The notes below the pieces were generated by a model that ran no database searches, was not told where the DNA came from, and saw nothing but the letters and a program-made list of their open reading frames with translations. The position numbers and the translations under genes are program-made. Positions 16,506-24,481 of a stretch of DNA of 64,000 nt are shown piece by piece. Source of the DNA: Agrococcus casei LMG 22410 (GTDB taxonomy: Bacteria > Actinomycetota > Actinomycetes > Actinomycetales > Microbacteriaceae); the NCBI RefSeq assembly GCF_900163565.1, contig NZ_FUHU01000026.1, positions 1 to 64,000 of the forward strand, in the 5' to 3' direction. How positions within the stretch are numbered: position 1 is the first letter of the stretch; each line of letters starts with the position of its first letter.

Positions 16506-16874
16506 GGGGATGATCGGTTTCGACATTGTTCTCAACTGTGACGGGAAGCGGGTCGAGGATGCAGGGTTATCTCGAAAACGCTCCCTGCAAAACCATAGGT
16601 GCCAACGAAAAGCGCACCGACTTCGCCCTCGCTGCTTAAGCGAGCCTGAAGTCCGTCAGATCTGGGTCGCTCTCGCCCAGAACCCTGGCGTCGTTTTGAG
16701 AGCTTGCTGCACGGCTGCGTCACAGGACCGTGCGGGACTTGCACTGTGACTGGGCCTGTCGTCTTAGATGTCTGTGACAAAAGGCGGGGCCGAGCAGAAC
16801 GCACAACCACAGACTGCACCCGGAGAAGCCTCACTGTGAGCCGATGGACGGGGGTTCGATTCCCCCCATCTCCA
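16506..16874 (+). ncRNA. ssrA: tmRNA
   Basis: 369-nt transfer-messenger RNA. The 5' GGGGAUG pairs with 3' CAUCUCC (one G-U), discriminator A at 16874, and the T-arm reads GGGGGTTCGATTCCCCCC. The resume codon is GCC at 16601 and the tag frame encodes ANEKRTDFALAA, ending at TAA 16637-16639. No CCA is encoded. Together with SmpB it rescues stalled ribosomes and marks the product for proteolysis. The stretch 16423-16505 holds the promoter and the 5' precursor, and 16875-16939 shows nothing obvious. Confidence 0.96.
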
Positions 16875-16939
16875 CTTTGGGCGTCGCGCGCTGTTGATGC
16901 AGAGTCTGTGCACTTCCATGCACATCCTTCGGCGCCTTG

Positions 16940-16945
16940 TACGTT
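16940..16945 (+). promoter_or_regulatory. -10 element TACGTT, leaderless layout
   Basis: TACGTT, six bases (GGAGGC), then ATG 16952. GGAGG is too close to the ATG to act as a normal ribosome site, which favours a leaderless start. Confidence 0.45.
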
Positions 16946-16951
16946 GGAGGC

Positions 16952-17968
16952 ATGAGCATTCACGAGCTATTGCAGCGAAGAGTCTGGGTCGCCCCGATGG
17001 CGGGCGGCACGACGACGGTCGCACTGGTCTCCGCCGCTTGTGAGTCAGGAGGCTTCGGGCTGCTGGCGGCCGGGTACAAGCCGGCCGACGAGGTGCGCGC
17101 GCAGATTGACGAACTGCGAGAGCTGGGCGCGCATCCGATCGGCGTGAACGTGTTCGCACGTCAGCAGGCCGCACCCGATGCTGCCGCCCTCGATCGGTAC
17201 GCCGAGAGACTCGCGCCCGTGGCCGATCGGCTGGGCGTCGAGCTCGGTGCTCCGCGTCACGATGACGACGAGTTCGACGCGAAGATCGACCTGCTCGTCG
17301 CCGAGCGACCCGATCTGGTGACGTTCACCTTCGGCATGCCGTCGGCGGCGGAAGCAGAGCGACTCCAGCAGGCAGGCGTGCTCGTGGGGCTGACGGTGAC
17401 TTCGGCCGAGGAGGCCACGGCCGCCATGGCGCTGTCGCCCGACCTGCTGATCGCCCAGGCGTCGGCAGCCGGAGGGCACAGAGGCTCGCATCGGCTCGAT
17501 CCCAAGCCGGGCGACGAGTCTCTCGCCCAGCTGCTGCGCGACACCGTCTCGCTCGGCGTGCCCATCGTGGCAGCTGGCGGCATCATGACCGCTACCGACG
17601 TGCAGGACGCACTGGACGCAGGCGCATCCGCGGTCTCGTGCGGCACGGCCTTCCTGCTTGCTGACGAAGCCGGCACATCCAAGGCGCATCGTGCAGCGCT
17701 GACAAGCAGCGACTTCTCATCGACCGTCGTGACGCGCGCGTTCACCGGACGCTGGGCGCGTGCTCTTGAGAACGAGTGGGCGAGAGCAGAGACGGATGCG
17801 CCGGCCGGGTACCCGGAGGTGCACTTCCTGACGAAGGGCATTCGAGGGGCGGCTGCAGCGGCCCACGACCTGCAGTGGGCCCATCTCTGGGCCGGACAGG
17901 GCTGGAAGAGCGCTCGTCAGGGCTCGGCAGCAGAGATCATGACTGGCCTTCGCGGCGTCGCGCGATAG
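16952..17968 (+). CDS. Nitronate monooxygenase family flavoprotein
   Basis: 338-residue FMN enzyme of the nitronate monooxygenase (2-nitropropane dioxygenase) TIM-barrel family. The start RRVWVAPMAGGTTTVALVSAA, the FMN-binding QASAAGGHRG (with the catalytic-type His) and the phosphate-binding VAAGGIMTATDVQDALDAGA followed by GTAFLLADEAG are typical. It would detoxify alkyl nitronates such as propionate-3-nitronate; substrate is inferred from the family only. ATG 16952 fits the -10 element six bases upstream. Confidence 0.88.
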   Translation: MSIHELLQRRVWVAPMAGGTTTVALVSAACESGGFGLLAAGYKPADEVRAQIDELRELGAHPIGVNVFARQQAAPDAAALDRYAERLAPVADRLGVELGAPRHDDDEFDAKIDLLVAERPDLVTFTFGMPSAAEAERLQQAGVLVGLTVTSAEEATAAMALSPDLLIAQASAAGGHRGSHRLDPKPGDESLAQLLRDTVSLGVPIVAAGGIMTATDVQDALDAGASAVSCGTAFLLADEAGTSKAHRAALTSSDFSSTVVTRAFTGRWARALENEWARAETDAPAGYPEVHFLTKGIRGAAAAAHDLQWAHLWAGQGWKSARQGSAAEIMTGLRGVAR

Positions 17969-18020
17969 GCTGATCTGAGCTGTCCAGGCAGACGTTTGAA
18001 CAACAGGTGCAGGAGCCGAA

Positions 18021-19391
18021 ATGACCCACTACAAAGTCGTAAATCCCTACACGGGCGAGACGGTCAAGGAATACCCGACCGCAACGAACGAAGAGATTCA
18101 CGCAAGCCTCGACCGTGCGCACGGCGCTTTCGCAGAGTGGGCAGCGCGCCCGCTCTCAGAGCGAGCCGAGATCCTTCACCGCGCAGGTCAGATCTTCATC
18201 GATCGCAAGGAGGAGCTCGCCGAGATCATCCGAGTCGAGATGGGCAAGCCCCTCGACCAGGGCATCTTCGAAGCCGAGTTCTCGGGCGAGATCACGCAGT
18301 ACTTCGCCGACAACGCCGAAGAGTTCCTCGCTGACGAGGTGCTCAAGAACCGCTCGGGCGTCAACGCTCGCGTTCGCAAGTCGGCCCAGGGCGTCGTACT
18401 CGGCATCATGCCGTGGAACTTCCCGTACTACCAGGTCGCCCGCTTCGCGATGCCGAACCTGATCCTCGGAAACACCGTGCTGCTGAAGCACGCGCCGCAG
18501 TGCCCCTGGTCGGCGACGGTGATCGCCGAGATCCTCGCAGAAGCCGGTGTTCCTGAAGGCGTGTACGAGAACATCTTCGCGACCAACGAGCAGATCGCAG
18601 ACATCATCATCCCCGCTCCCGAGGTGCGCGGCATCTCGCTCACGGGCTCGGAGCGCGCAGGCGCCGCAGTGGCCGAGGTCGCTGGCCGCAACCTCAAGAA
18701 GGTCGTGCTCGAGCTCGGCGGATCCGACCCCTTCATGGTGCTCGGAGTCTCTGACCTCACACCCGTCATCGAGGCCGCAATCGAAGGCCGGATGGAGAAC
18801 TCGGGCCAGGCGTGCAATGCCTCGAAGCGCTACATCGTGCTCGACGAGCAGTACGACGAGTTCGTCGAGAAGGTGTCGGCAGCCATCTCAGCGATGTCGA
18901 TTGCCGAAGAGGGCGACAACGCCGAGCTCGTCGGTCCGCTCTCGTCGCAGCAGGCGGCAGACGGCCTTCGCAGGCAGGCAGGCGCCGCCATCGCCGAGGG
19001 TGCTCAGGTCATCGCCGGCGAGGTCGCATCCGAGGGTGACGCCCGCGTCGCTCCGGCGCTGCTGGCTGGCATCACCGAGACGATGGACGCCTACACGCAG
19101 GAGCTGTTCGGCCCGATCGGCACCGTGTACCGGGCCAAGGACGTCGACGATGCAGTGCGCATCGCCAACGGCACACCGTTCGGCCTCGGAAGCCGTGTCT
19201 GGGCAGACGACCTCGAGCTCGCTCGCAGCGTCGCGGACCGCCTCGACGTCGGCATGGTCAGCATCAACGGAGCAGGCGCTGAGGACTACGACATGCCCTT
19301 CGGCGGCGTCAAGCGCTCGGGCTTCGGCCGCGAGCTCGGCCCCCACGGCATGGAGGAGTTCATGAACAAGAAGCTGGTGGTCGAGGCCTAA
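18021..19391 (+). CDS. NAD(P)-dependent succinate-semialdehyde dehydrogenase
   Basis: Aldehyde dehydrogenase of the GabD/SSADH class, 456 residues. Catalytic Cys265 is in NSGQACNASKR and the general base Glu near 231 in LELGGSDP. The Rossmann part has PWNFPYYQ, and the C-terminal closing segment is MPFGGVKRSGFGRELG. It oxidises succinic semialdehyde to succinate. Kgd, encoded 5 kb away, can yield that aldehyde from 2-oxoglutarate, so the two could form a bypass of the TCA cycle. GGAG precedes ATG 18021. Its stop codon overlaps the convergent rhodanese stop by four bases. Confidence 0.88.
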   Translation: MTHYKVVNPYTGETVKEYPTATNEEIHASLDRAHGAFAEWAARPLSERAEILHRAGQIFIDRKEELAEIIRVEMGKPLDQGIFEAEFSGEITQYFADNAEEFLADEVLKNRSGVNARVRKSAQGVVLGIMPWNFPYYQVARFAMPNLILGNTVLLKHAPQCPWSATVIAEILAEAGVPEGVYENIFATNEQIADIIIPAPEVRGISLTGSERAGAAVAEVAGRNLKKVVLELGGSDPFMVLGVSDLTPVIEAAIEGRMENSGQACNASKRYIVLDEQYDEFVEKVSAAISAMSIAEEGDNAELVGPLSSQQAADGLRRQAGAAIAEGAQVIAGEVASEGDARVAPALLAGITETMDAYTQELFGPIGTVYRAKDVDDAVRIANGTPFGLGSRVWADDLELARSVADRLDVGMVSINGAGAEDYDMPFGGVKRSGFGRELGPHGMEEFMNKKLVVEA

Positions 19392-19696
19392 GCCTCTGCA
19401 GCACCCTTCTCAACAGACAGGCCCTCGGCGATCCACGCCTTCGTTCCTCCGGAAACGTTGTGCGTGACGATCCCGAGGGCCTGTTCGAGATACTGCACGA
19501 CGCGGCCGCTGCGGCCGCCTGAGGCGCAGATGATCGCGGCGCCGTCAGGGATCTCGGCGTAGCGCTCGGGAATCTCGCCCATGGGGATGTGCACGGCGTG
19601 CGGAACATGGGCTTCGTCCCACTCGTGCTGCTCGCGCACGTCGATGACGGGCATTCCGGTGTCGGCCGCGAGGTCGGTCACAGTCACTTCACGCAT
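19388..19696 (-). CDS. Single-domain rhodanese-like protein
   Basis: 102 residues with one rhodanese fold: VIDVREQHEWDEAHVPHAVHIP, then the active loop CASGGRSGRV, whose Cys would carry the persulfide sulfur. ATG 19696 lies inside the end of the upstream gene (stop codon at 19689-19691), with AAGGAGAC just upstream, so translation is coupled to the phosphatase gene. Sulfur carrier and partner are not known. Confidence 0.88.
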   Translation of the reverse strand: MREVTVTDLAADTGMPVIDVREQHEWDEAHVPHAVHIPMGEIPERYAEIPDGAAIICASGGRSGRVVQYLEQALGIVTHNVSGGTKAWIAEGLSVEKGAAEA

Positions 19697-20471
19697 GGTT
19701 GTCTCCTTGGATGCGCTGCAGCAGCTCGTCGTGCAGCAGCGAGTTGGTGGCCACGGCACTGCCGTGCCAAGGGCCTGGTCTGCCTTCGGCTGAGGTGAAC
19801 GTGCCGCCGGCTTCGGTCACGATAGGCACGAGCGCCGCCATGTCATAGGGCTTGAGGTCGAATTCGGCGACTGCGTCGACGCTGCCCTCGGCCAGCAGCA
19901 TGTAGCTCCAGGCGTCGCCGTAGGAGCGCGCGCGCCACACGTGCCTCTGCAGGTCGATCAGAGCGTCGAGTCTGCCGACGAGATCCCAGCCCTGAACCGA
20001 GTTGTATGAGATCGCCGAGTCTTCAAGGCTCGCGACGCGCGAGACCTCGAGCCGCTCGGGAGAATCGGGGTTGGTCCAGGCTCCTCCGCCTTCGGCCGCC
20101 CACCAGCGCTTGCCGAATGCAGGGGAGGAGCACACGCCCACGACGGGTCGACCGTCGATTGCGAGGGCGATGAGCGTCGCCCACACGGGAGCCCCGCGCA
20201 TGAAGTGCGCCGTGCCGTCGATCGGATCGATGATCCACTGTCTGCGAGAGTCGCCCTCGGTGCCGAACTCCTCGCCGAGGATGCTGTCATCCGGTCGGCG
20301 CTGTGAGATCAGCGCACGGATGGCGCGTTCGACCTCCTGGTCGCCCTCGGTGACGAAGGTTCCGTCTGGCTTCTTCTCATGCCGGAGGTCCTGCTCCTGG
20401 AAGTACCGCATGGAGATCGAATCAGCAGTGTCAGCCAGCTCGAGAGCCAGCGCGAGGTCGTCGTCGTGCAT
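19689..20471 (-). CDS. Inositol monophosphatase-family phosphatase, HisN-like
   Basis: 260-residue Mg-dependent phosphatase. Metal ligands sit in LGEEFG, in WIIDPIDGTAHF (the DPIDGT signature) and in SYGDAWSYMLLAEG (the second Asp motif). FMRGAPVWATLIAL closely resembles actinobacterial histidinol-phosphate phosphatase HisN, so the likely reaction is histidinol phosphate to histidinol, the penultimate step of histidine synthesis. Inositol-1-phosphatase is the alternative. It overlaps the rhodanese gene by eight bases and is divergent from a lipoprotein gene. Confidence 0.8.
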   Translation of the reverse strand: MHDDDLALALELADTADSISMRYFQEQDLRHEKKPDGTFVTEGDQEVERAIRALISQRRPDDSILGEEFGTEGDSRRQWIIDPIDGTAHFMRGAPVWATLIALAIDGRPVVGVCSSPAFGKRWWAAEGGGAWTNPDSPERLEVSRVASLEDSAISYNSVQGWDLVGRLDALIDLQRHVWRARSYGDAWSYMLLAEGSVDAVAEFDLKPYDMAALVPIVTEAGGTFTSAEGRPGPWHGSAVATNSLLHDELLQRIQGDNHA

Positions 20472-20506
20472 GCCTCCACGCTACCCGCCTCGCTCGCAGG
20501 TTGGTG

Positions 20507-20527
20507 TGCAATCGTGGCATCATTGCA
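20507..20527. repeat. Perfect inverted repeat TGCAAT-N9-ATTGCA
   Basis: Six-base arms at 20507-20512 and 20522-20527 lie in the 100-bp divergent region between the HisN-like gene and the lipoprotein gene. The spacing suits a dimeric repressor site. No cognate regulator is encoded nearby, so a role as operator is only a suggestion. Confidence 0.4.
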
Positions 20528-20542
20528 ACGAACCTCAAGGTT

Positions 20543-20571
20543 GGGGTTCTTCAGAACGAGCGGAGAACCCC
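20543..20571 (+). promoter_or_regulatory. Hairpin covering the ribosome site of the lipoprotein gene
   Basis: GGGGTTCT (20543-20550) is perfectly complementary to AGAACCCC (20564-20571), which contains part of the GGAGA ribosome site and touches the ATG at 20572. A competing small stem, GTTC-TTCA-GAAC (20546-20557), would free the site. The pairing is seen; regulation is inferred. Confidence 0.45.
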
Positions 20572-21054
20572 ATGCGTCGTCCAGCAGCACTCACAGCACT
20601 CGCCGCGCTGGTGGCCGCGTCACTGTCTGGCTGCGTGTTCGTGCCCGGACTCGTCGGGCAGGACGATCCTGAGCCGCCGGTGATCACTGACGTCGGTCCG
20701 GCACCTTCGCCCGATGACACTGACGAGACCGACGACACTGGCGAGACCGATGACACCGACGTCGACGAGTCTGATGACCCGAACTCGAGCTACGGCCTCA
20801 GCGAATGGCCTGACGAGGTGCCGAAGCCTCAGGGCGAGGAGTATCCGTCCGACGACCCGTCGCTCATCATGGTCGAGGGCGACCAGGCTGCGTACGACGC
20901 GTACGTGGCTGAGATCAAAGCGGCCGGCTTCACTGCCGATTACGATACTGGCGACGACGAGAGCCTGTCTTGGTGGACGAACGGCGAATACCGGGTCCTG
21001 GTGATGAACCTCGACCCCATCCTGAGCGTCACCGTCACAGAAGAGTACTTCTAG
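20572..21054 (+). CDS. Acidic lipoprotein of unknown function
   Basis: 160 residues with a lipoprotein signal: MRRPAALTALAALVAASLSG followed by Cys21 (lipobox LSGC). A linker very rich in Asp, Thr and Glu (about 45-65) precedes a folded-looking C-terminal domain with DQAAYDAYVAEIKAAGFTAD and SWWTNGEYRVLVM. It would be anchored to the outer face of the membrane. ATG 20572 follows GGAGA. The stop overlaps the convergent rsgA stop by four bases (shared CTAG). Confidence 0.72.
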   Translation: MRRPAALTALAALVAASLSGCVFVPGLVGQDDPEPPVITDVGPAPSPDDTDETDDTGETDDTDVDESDDPNSSYGLSEWPDEVPKPQGEEYPSDDPSLIMVEGDQAAYDAYVAEIKAAGFTADYDTGDDESLSWWTNGEYRVLVMNLDPILSVTVTEEYF

Positions 21055-22091
21055 AAGTCGAATCGGCCCTGTCGGGCTGTGACCAGGGTCTCGAGCATCG
21101 ACTGCATGCTCGAGACCAGCCTCGAGTCGAGTGATCCGGCCTCGGCGGCCTCTGCCATCGCGCAGTCTGGAGCGTCAGCGAGGTGCGTGCAGCCGCGGGG
21201 GCATGTCGCGGCCACCTCTGCCAGCGCCGGAAACGCCGCGATGATGCTGGCGGTGTCGACATGGCCGAGCCCGAACGAGCGCACGCCTGGGGTGTCGATG
21301 ATCCAGCCGCCGCCGATGCGATAGCTGGCGGTCGACGATGAGGTGTGGCGTCCGCGGCCCGTGACTGCATTCACATGGCCAGTGGCTCGCTTCGCATCGG
21401 GAACAAGCGCGTTGACGAGTGTCGACTTGCCGACCCCGGAGTGACCCACAGCCACCGAGATGCGGCCCTCGAGACGCTTGCCGAGCGCCTCGACGGGAGG
21501 CGCATCCGGAGTCGAGAAGAACGTCTCGATGCCGAAGCCCTCGAAGTGCGCCAGGAGCGGCTGGGGGTCGGCGAGGTCGGTCTTCGTGACCACCATGATC
21601 GGCGTGACGCCAGCGTCGTATGCGGCCACGAGGTAGCGGTGAATCAGCCGCGGCCGTGGCTCGGGATCAGCTGCTGCCGTCACCATGAGCATGGTGTCGG
21701 CATTCGCGACGATGACGCGCTCGAACTCGTCGGAGTCGTCTGCGCTGCGCCGAAGCAGCGTCGTTCGGGGCTGGATGCGCACGATGCGCGCGAGGGTGCC
21801 CTCATTTCCTGAGACATCGCCGACGACGTCGACGCGATCGCCCGCGACGATGGCCTCTTTGCGCAGCTCGCGAGCCCGTGTGCACGTGATGGAGCGCTCC
21901 TGTGCTCCGCCCTCGTCGATCACGACGCTGTACCTGCCTCGGTCGACGCTCGTCACGAATCCGTCGTGGGCATCGCCGTGCTCGGGCCGCTGCTTGGTGC
22001 GCGGCCGATTGGCCTTCGGATTGGGGCGTTCGCGGATGAGCGACTCGTCATACCGCTCGTACGGGTCGTCGTAGTCGCTCAGCCAGCTCAT
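21051..22091 (-). CDS. rsgA: Ribosome small-subunit GTPase RsgA
   Basis: 346 residues; late-stage 30S assembly GTPase. The order of motifs is circularly permuted as in the YjeQ family: TKTDLAD (G4) precedes the P-loop GHSGVGKSTL (G1), then the GRGRHTSSS switch and DTPGVRSFG (G3). An N-terminal OB-type domain and C-terminal zinc ligands (CPRGCTHLADAPDC) are present. ATG 22091 overlaps the aroA stop by four bases (ATGA), so it is coupled to aroA. Confidence 0.95.
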   Translation of the reverse strand: MSWLSDYDDPYERYDESLIRERPNPKANRPRTKQRPEHGDAHDGFVTSVDRGRYSVVIDEGGAQERSITCTRARELRKEAIVAGDRVDVVGDVSGNEGTLARIVRIQPRTTLLRRSADDSDEFERVIVANADTMLMVTAAADPEPRPRLIHRYLVAAYDAGVTPIMVVTKTDLADPQPLLAHFEGFGIETFFSTPDAPPVEALGKRLEGRISVAVGHSGVGKSTLVNALVPDAKRATGHVNAVTGRGRHTSSSTASYRIGGGWIIDTPGVRSFGLGHVDTASIIAAFPALAEVAATCPRGCTHLADAPDCAMAEAAEAGSLDSRLVSSMQSMLETLVTARQGRFDF

Positions 22092-23431
22092 GCGACGCCG
22101 GTTCCTGCCATGGAAGTCCAGAGCTCAGCGAACTCGGGAATCGTCTTCGACGTGGCCTCGATGTCGTCGACTGCCAGTTCGAACGCGAGGCCCAGAACTG
22201 CGCCGGAGGTCGCAATGCGGTGGTCTGCGTAGGCCTCCCATTCAGCGGGCCTGATCGAAGCCGCGTCTGCCGGATGCACGGTGACAGTCTCGTGCGTCGT
22301 CGTGCACTCGATGCCCAACCGCGCCAGGTTCGACTGCATGGCTTCGAGACGGTCGGTCTCGTGGCCACGAGTGTGGCCGATGCCGGTGATGGTCAGCGGC
22401 GTCTCGCAGACGGCGCCGAGGGCGGCGAAGGTGGGTGAGAGCTCGCCGGCGTGCGACAGGTCGAGAGCGCCGCCGGTGAAGCGGTGACCCTGCAGAAAGC
22501 CAGCGTCTGCCGAGACCGTGCAGCGTCCGTCGGCGACGTGCGCATCTGCGCCGAGGCGGGTGAGCAGTTCAGGAAGCAGGGCGCCGACCTGCGTCGTCTC
22601 GGCAGGCCAGCCGTCGATCGTGACCGAGCCGCCGGCGACGAGGGGAGCGGCGAGGAACGGCGCGGCGTTCGAGAGGTCGGGTTCGATCTCGACGGATGCG
22701 CCTGCGATCTCGCCCGGCTCGACGCGCCATACAGACTCGCTCAGCGACGTCGCGCTGACGCCCCTGGCTCGCAGCGTGGCGAGCGTCATCTCGATGTGCG
22801 GCAGCGACGGCAGCCGGTCGCCTCGGTGCACGAGCGTGAGGCCGTGGGTGAAGCGCGGGGCAGCCAGAAGCAGCGCCGAGACGAACTGACTCGATCGCGA
22901 CGCGTCGATGGTGAGCTCGCCGCCGTCGATCGCTCCCGAGCCGTGGACCGTGAACGGCAGCGTGCCGGAGCCATTGTCGTCGACGGATGCGCCGAGGGCT
23001 CGCAGCGAGTCGATCGTCTCCTGCATGGGGCGCATGCGAGCGTGCGGGTCGCCGTCGAAGTGGGCCGTGGCATTCGAGAGGGCGGCCACGAACGGCAGGA
23101 ACCTCATCGCGGTGCCCGCGAGCCCGACATCGATGCTCACGTCGCCGGTCGCGGTTCCTGGTGTCACGATCAGGTCAGGGCCGAACGAGCCGTCGCCGGC
23201 CTGCTCCTCGACGCGTGCGCCGAGCGCCTTGAGGCCCTCGAGCATGAGCACGCTGTCGCGCGAGTGCAGCGGTCGCCTGAGGGTGCTGGTGCCGGACGCC
23301 AGCGCCGACAGCACGAGCTCTCGGTTGGTGAGCGACTTCGAGCCTGGCAGCTGCAGCACAGAGTGCAGGGGGGCGGATGCGCGGGGTGCGCTCCATGCGT
23401 CGGGCGACTGGGGCGAGGGCGAGGGGTTCAT
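22088..23431 (-). CDS. aroA: 3-phosphoshikimate 1-carboxyvinyltransferase (EPSP synthase)
   Basis: 447 residues; joins shikimate 3-phosphate and PEP in the shikimate pathway. [20 protein letters not shown] holds the PEP-binding Lys, [11 protein letters not shown] matches the conserved Gx[16 protein letters not shown] holds the catalytic Asp, and [16 protein letters not shown] is the second signature. ATG 23431 is chosen because the conserved protein begins there; a longer frame would run through the sigR promoter. Divergent from sigR, coupled to rsgA. Confidence 0.95.
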   Translation of the reverse strand: MNPSPSPQSPDAWSAPRASAPLHSVLQLPGSKSLTNRELVLSALASGTSTLRRPLHSRDSVLMLEGLKALGARVEEQAGDGSFGPDLIVTPGTATGDVSIDVGLAGTAMRFLPFVAALSNATAHFDGDPHARMRPMQETIDSLRALGASVDDNGSGTLPFTVHGSGAIDGGELTIDASRSSQFVSALLLAAPRFTHGLTLVHRGDRLPSLPHIEMTLATLRARGVSATSLSESVWRVEPGEIAGASVEIEPDLSNAAPFLAAPLVAGGSVTIDGWPAETTQVGALLPELLTRLGADAHVADGRCTVSADAGFLQGHRFTGGALDLSHAGELSPTFAALGAVCETPLTITGIGHTRGHETDRLEAMQSNLARLGIECTTTHETVTVHPADAASIRPAEWEAYADHRIATSGAVLGLAFELAVDDIEATSKTIPEFAELWTSMAGTGVA

Positions 23432-23464
23432 TGCCCTCAACTCTACTTCGCAAGCGCGGCCGCG

Positions 23465-23491
23465 GGGAATGCGACAGCCACGGCGGTCGTT
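23465..23491 (+). promoter_or_regulatory. SigR/SigH-type promoter (GGGAAT-N18-GTT) upstream of sigR
   Basis: GGGAAT at 23465-23470 and GTT at 23489-23491, 18 bases apart, match the consensus bound by actinobacterial SigR/SigH (GGGAAT-N18/19-GTT). The start of transcription would fall near 23498, just before the GGGGAG ribosome site for ATG 23514. This implies that SigR drives its own gene. Confidence 0.8.
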
Positions 23492-23513
23492 GCACTCGGG
23501 GAAGGGGGAGCAC

Positions 23514-24134
23514 ATGACAGGCATCGCGACTGCAACACGCCTAGACTCAGAGGCGATGAGCAAGAGCAATGACACCCATACGCGGTTCGTGAACGACGCG
23601 CTGCCCTACACCGATCAGCTGTACGCGGCGGCAATGCGCATGACCCGCAATCCTGCCGATGCTTCTGATCTCGTGCAGGAGACCTTCGCGAAGGCCTACG
23701 CGGCCTTCGACTCGTACACGCAGGGAACCAATCTGAAGGCCTGGCTCTACAGGATCCAGACGAACACCTTCATCAACCAGTACCGCAAGGCCAAGCGCCA
23801 GCCGTTCCAGAACCCGCTCGAAGAGCTTGAAGACTGGCAGATCGGCGACTCGGACTCCATCACCTCGACGCATTCGCGCTCGGCTGAGGCCGAGGCCATC
23901 GACCGCATGCCCTCCGGCATCGTCAAGGACTCGCTGCAGCAGCTCTCGGTCGATCGGCGAATGGTGGTCTACCTGGTCGATGTCGAAGGGTTCTCGTACC
24001 AGGAGACCGCCGACATGATGGAGACCCCCGTCGGCACGGTCATGAGCCGACTGCACAGAGGAAGAAAGCAGCTTCGAGAGATGCTTGCAGGCTATGCCGC
24101 CCAACAGGGCATGAAGACAGAGGAGAAGCAATGA
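23514..24134 (+). CDS. sigR: ECF sigma factor of the SigR/SigH thiol-stress family
   Basis: 206 residues from ATG 23514 (GGGGAG four bases upstream) or 192 from ATG 23556, which has a TAGACT -10 element eight bases before it. Region 2 is [20 protein letters not shown] with the [14 protein letters not shown] helix. Region 4 is [20 protein letters not shown] with a following HRGRKQLRE. It directs RNA polymerase to oxidative and thiol-stress promoters and is held by RsrA, encoded immediately after with an ATGA overlap. Two starts recall the long and short SigR forms of Streptomyces. Confidence 0.93.
   Translation: MTGIATATRLDSEAMSKSNDTHTRFVNDALPYTDQLYAAAMRMTRNPADASDLVQETFAKAYAAFDSYTQGTNLKAWLYRIQTNTFINQYRKAKRQPFQNPLEELEDWQIGDSDSITSTHSRSAEAEAIDRMPSGIVKDSLQQLSVDRRMVVYLVDVEGFSYQETADMMETPVGTVMSRLHRGRKQLREMLAGYAAQQGMKTEEKQ
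23542..23547 (+). promoter_or_regulatory. Internal -10 element TAGACT for a short SigR form
   Basis: TAGACT lies inside the long sigR frame, eight bases before ATG 23556. A transcript from here could be nearly leaderless and give the 192-residue form. No clear -35 is seen. Confidence 0.45.
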
Positions 24135-24406
24135 CAACGGGAGAGACTCAGGGGGTTGCCCCGGCGTCCGACTGCCAGAGAGCCAAGCGAGAGCTCGAGG
24201 AGTACATCCACGGAGAGCTGTGCGCGGCCGATGCCGGTGACATCCGTCGTCACCTCGAGACTTGTGACGACTGCAATGCTGAGCACACGGTCGGTGTGAC
24301 ACTCACGAACGCTCTGAAGGGGGCGTGCAAGGAAGCCGCACCAGAAGAGCTGCGCGACAGCATCATGAACGCGCTTCGCCGGGCTCAGGCTGAGCACCAG
24401 GGCTGA
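24131..24406 (+). CDS. rsrA: Zinc-binding anti-sigma factor (RsrA-like)
   Basis: 91-residue redox-sensing anti-sigma factor. The zinc ligands appear at Cys15, His41, Cys45 and Cys48 (HLETCDDC). The Cys15 to His41 spacing of 26 equals that of Streptomyces RsrA (Cys11, His37, Cys41, Cys44). Cys31 corresponds to a further conserved cysteine. Oxidation would form a disulfide, release zinc and free SigR. ATG 24131 overlaps the sigR stop (ATGA), giving coupled, balanced synthesis. Confidence 0.93.
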   Translation: MTTGETQGVAPASDCQRAKRELEEYIHGELCAADAGDIRRHLETCDDCNAEHTVGVTLTNALKGACKEAAPEELRDSIMNALRRAQAEHQG

Positions 24407-24424
24407 CACAGCCCCGAACGAGCA

Positions 24425-24474
24425 GAACAACGAAGAAGGGGAGCCGCGCACGCGGCTCCCCTTCTTCGTTGTTC
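24425..24474. terminator. Bidirectional terminator between rsrA and kgd
   Basis: A perfect inverted repeat with 24-base arms (24425-24448 and 24451-24474). GC-rich GGGGAGCCGCG forms the top of the stem, flanked by AACAACGAAGAA on one side and TTCTTCGTTGTT on the other. It stands between the convergent rsrA and kgd genes and can act in both directions. It is by far the strongest hairpin that I noticed in the window. Confidence 0.9.
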
Positions 24475-24481
24475 GAGGCGA

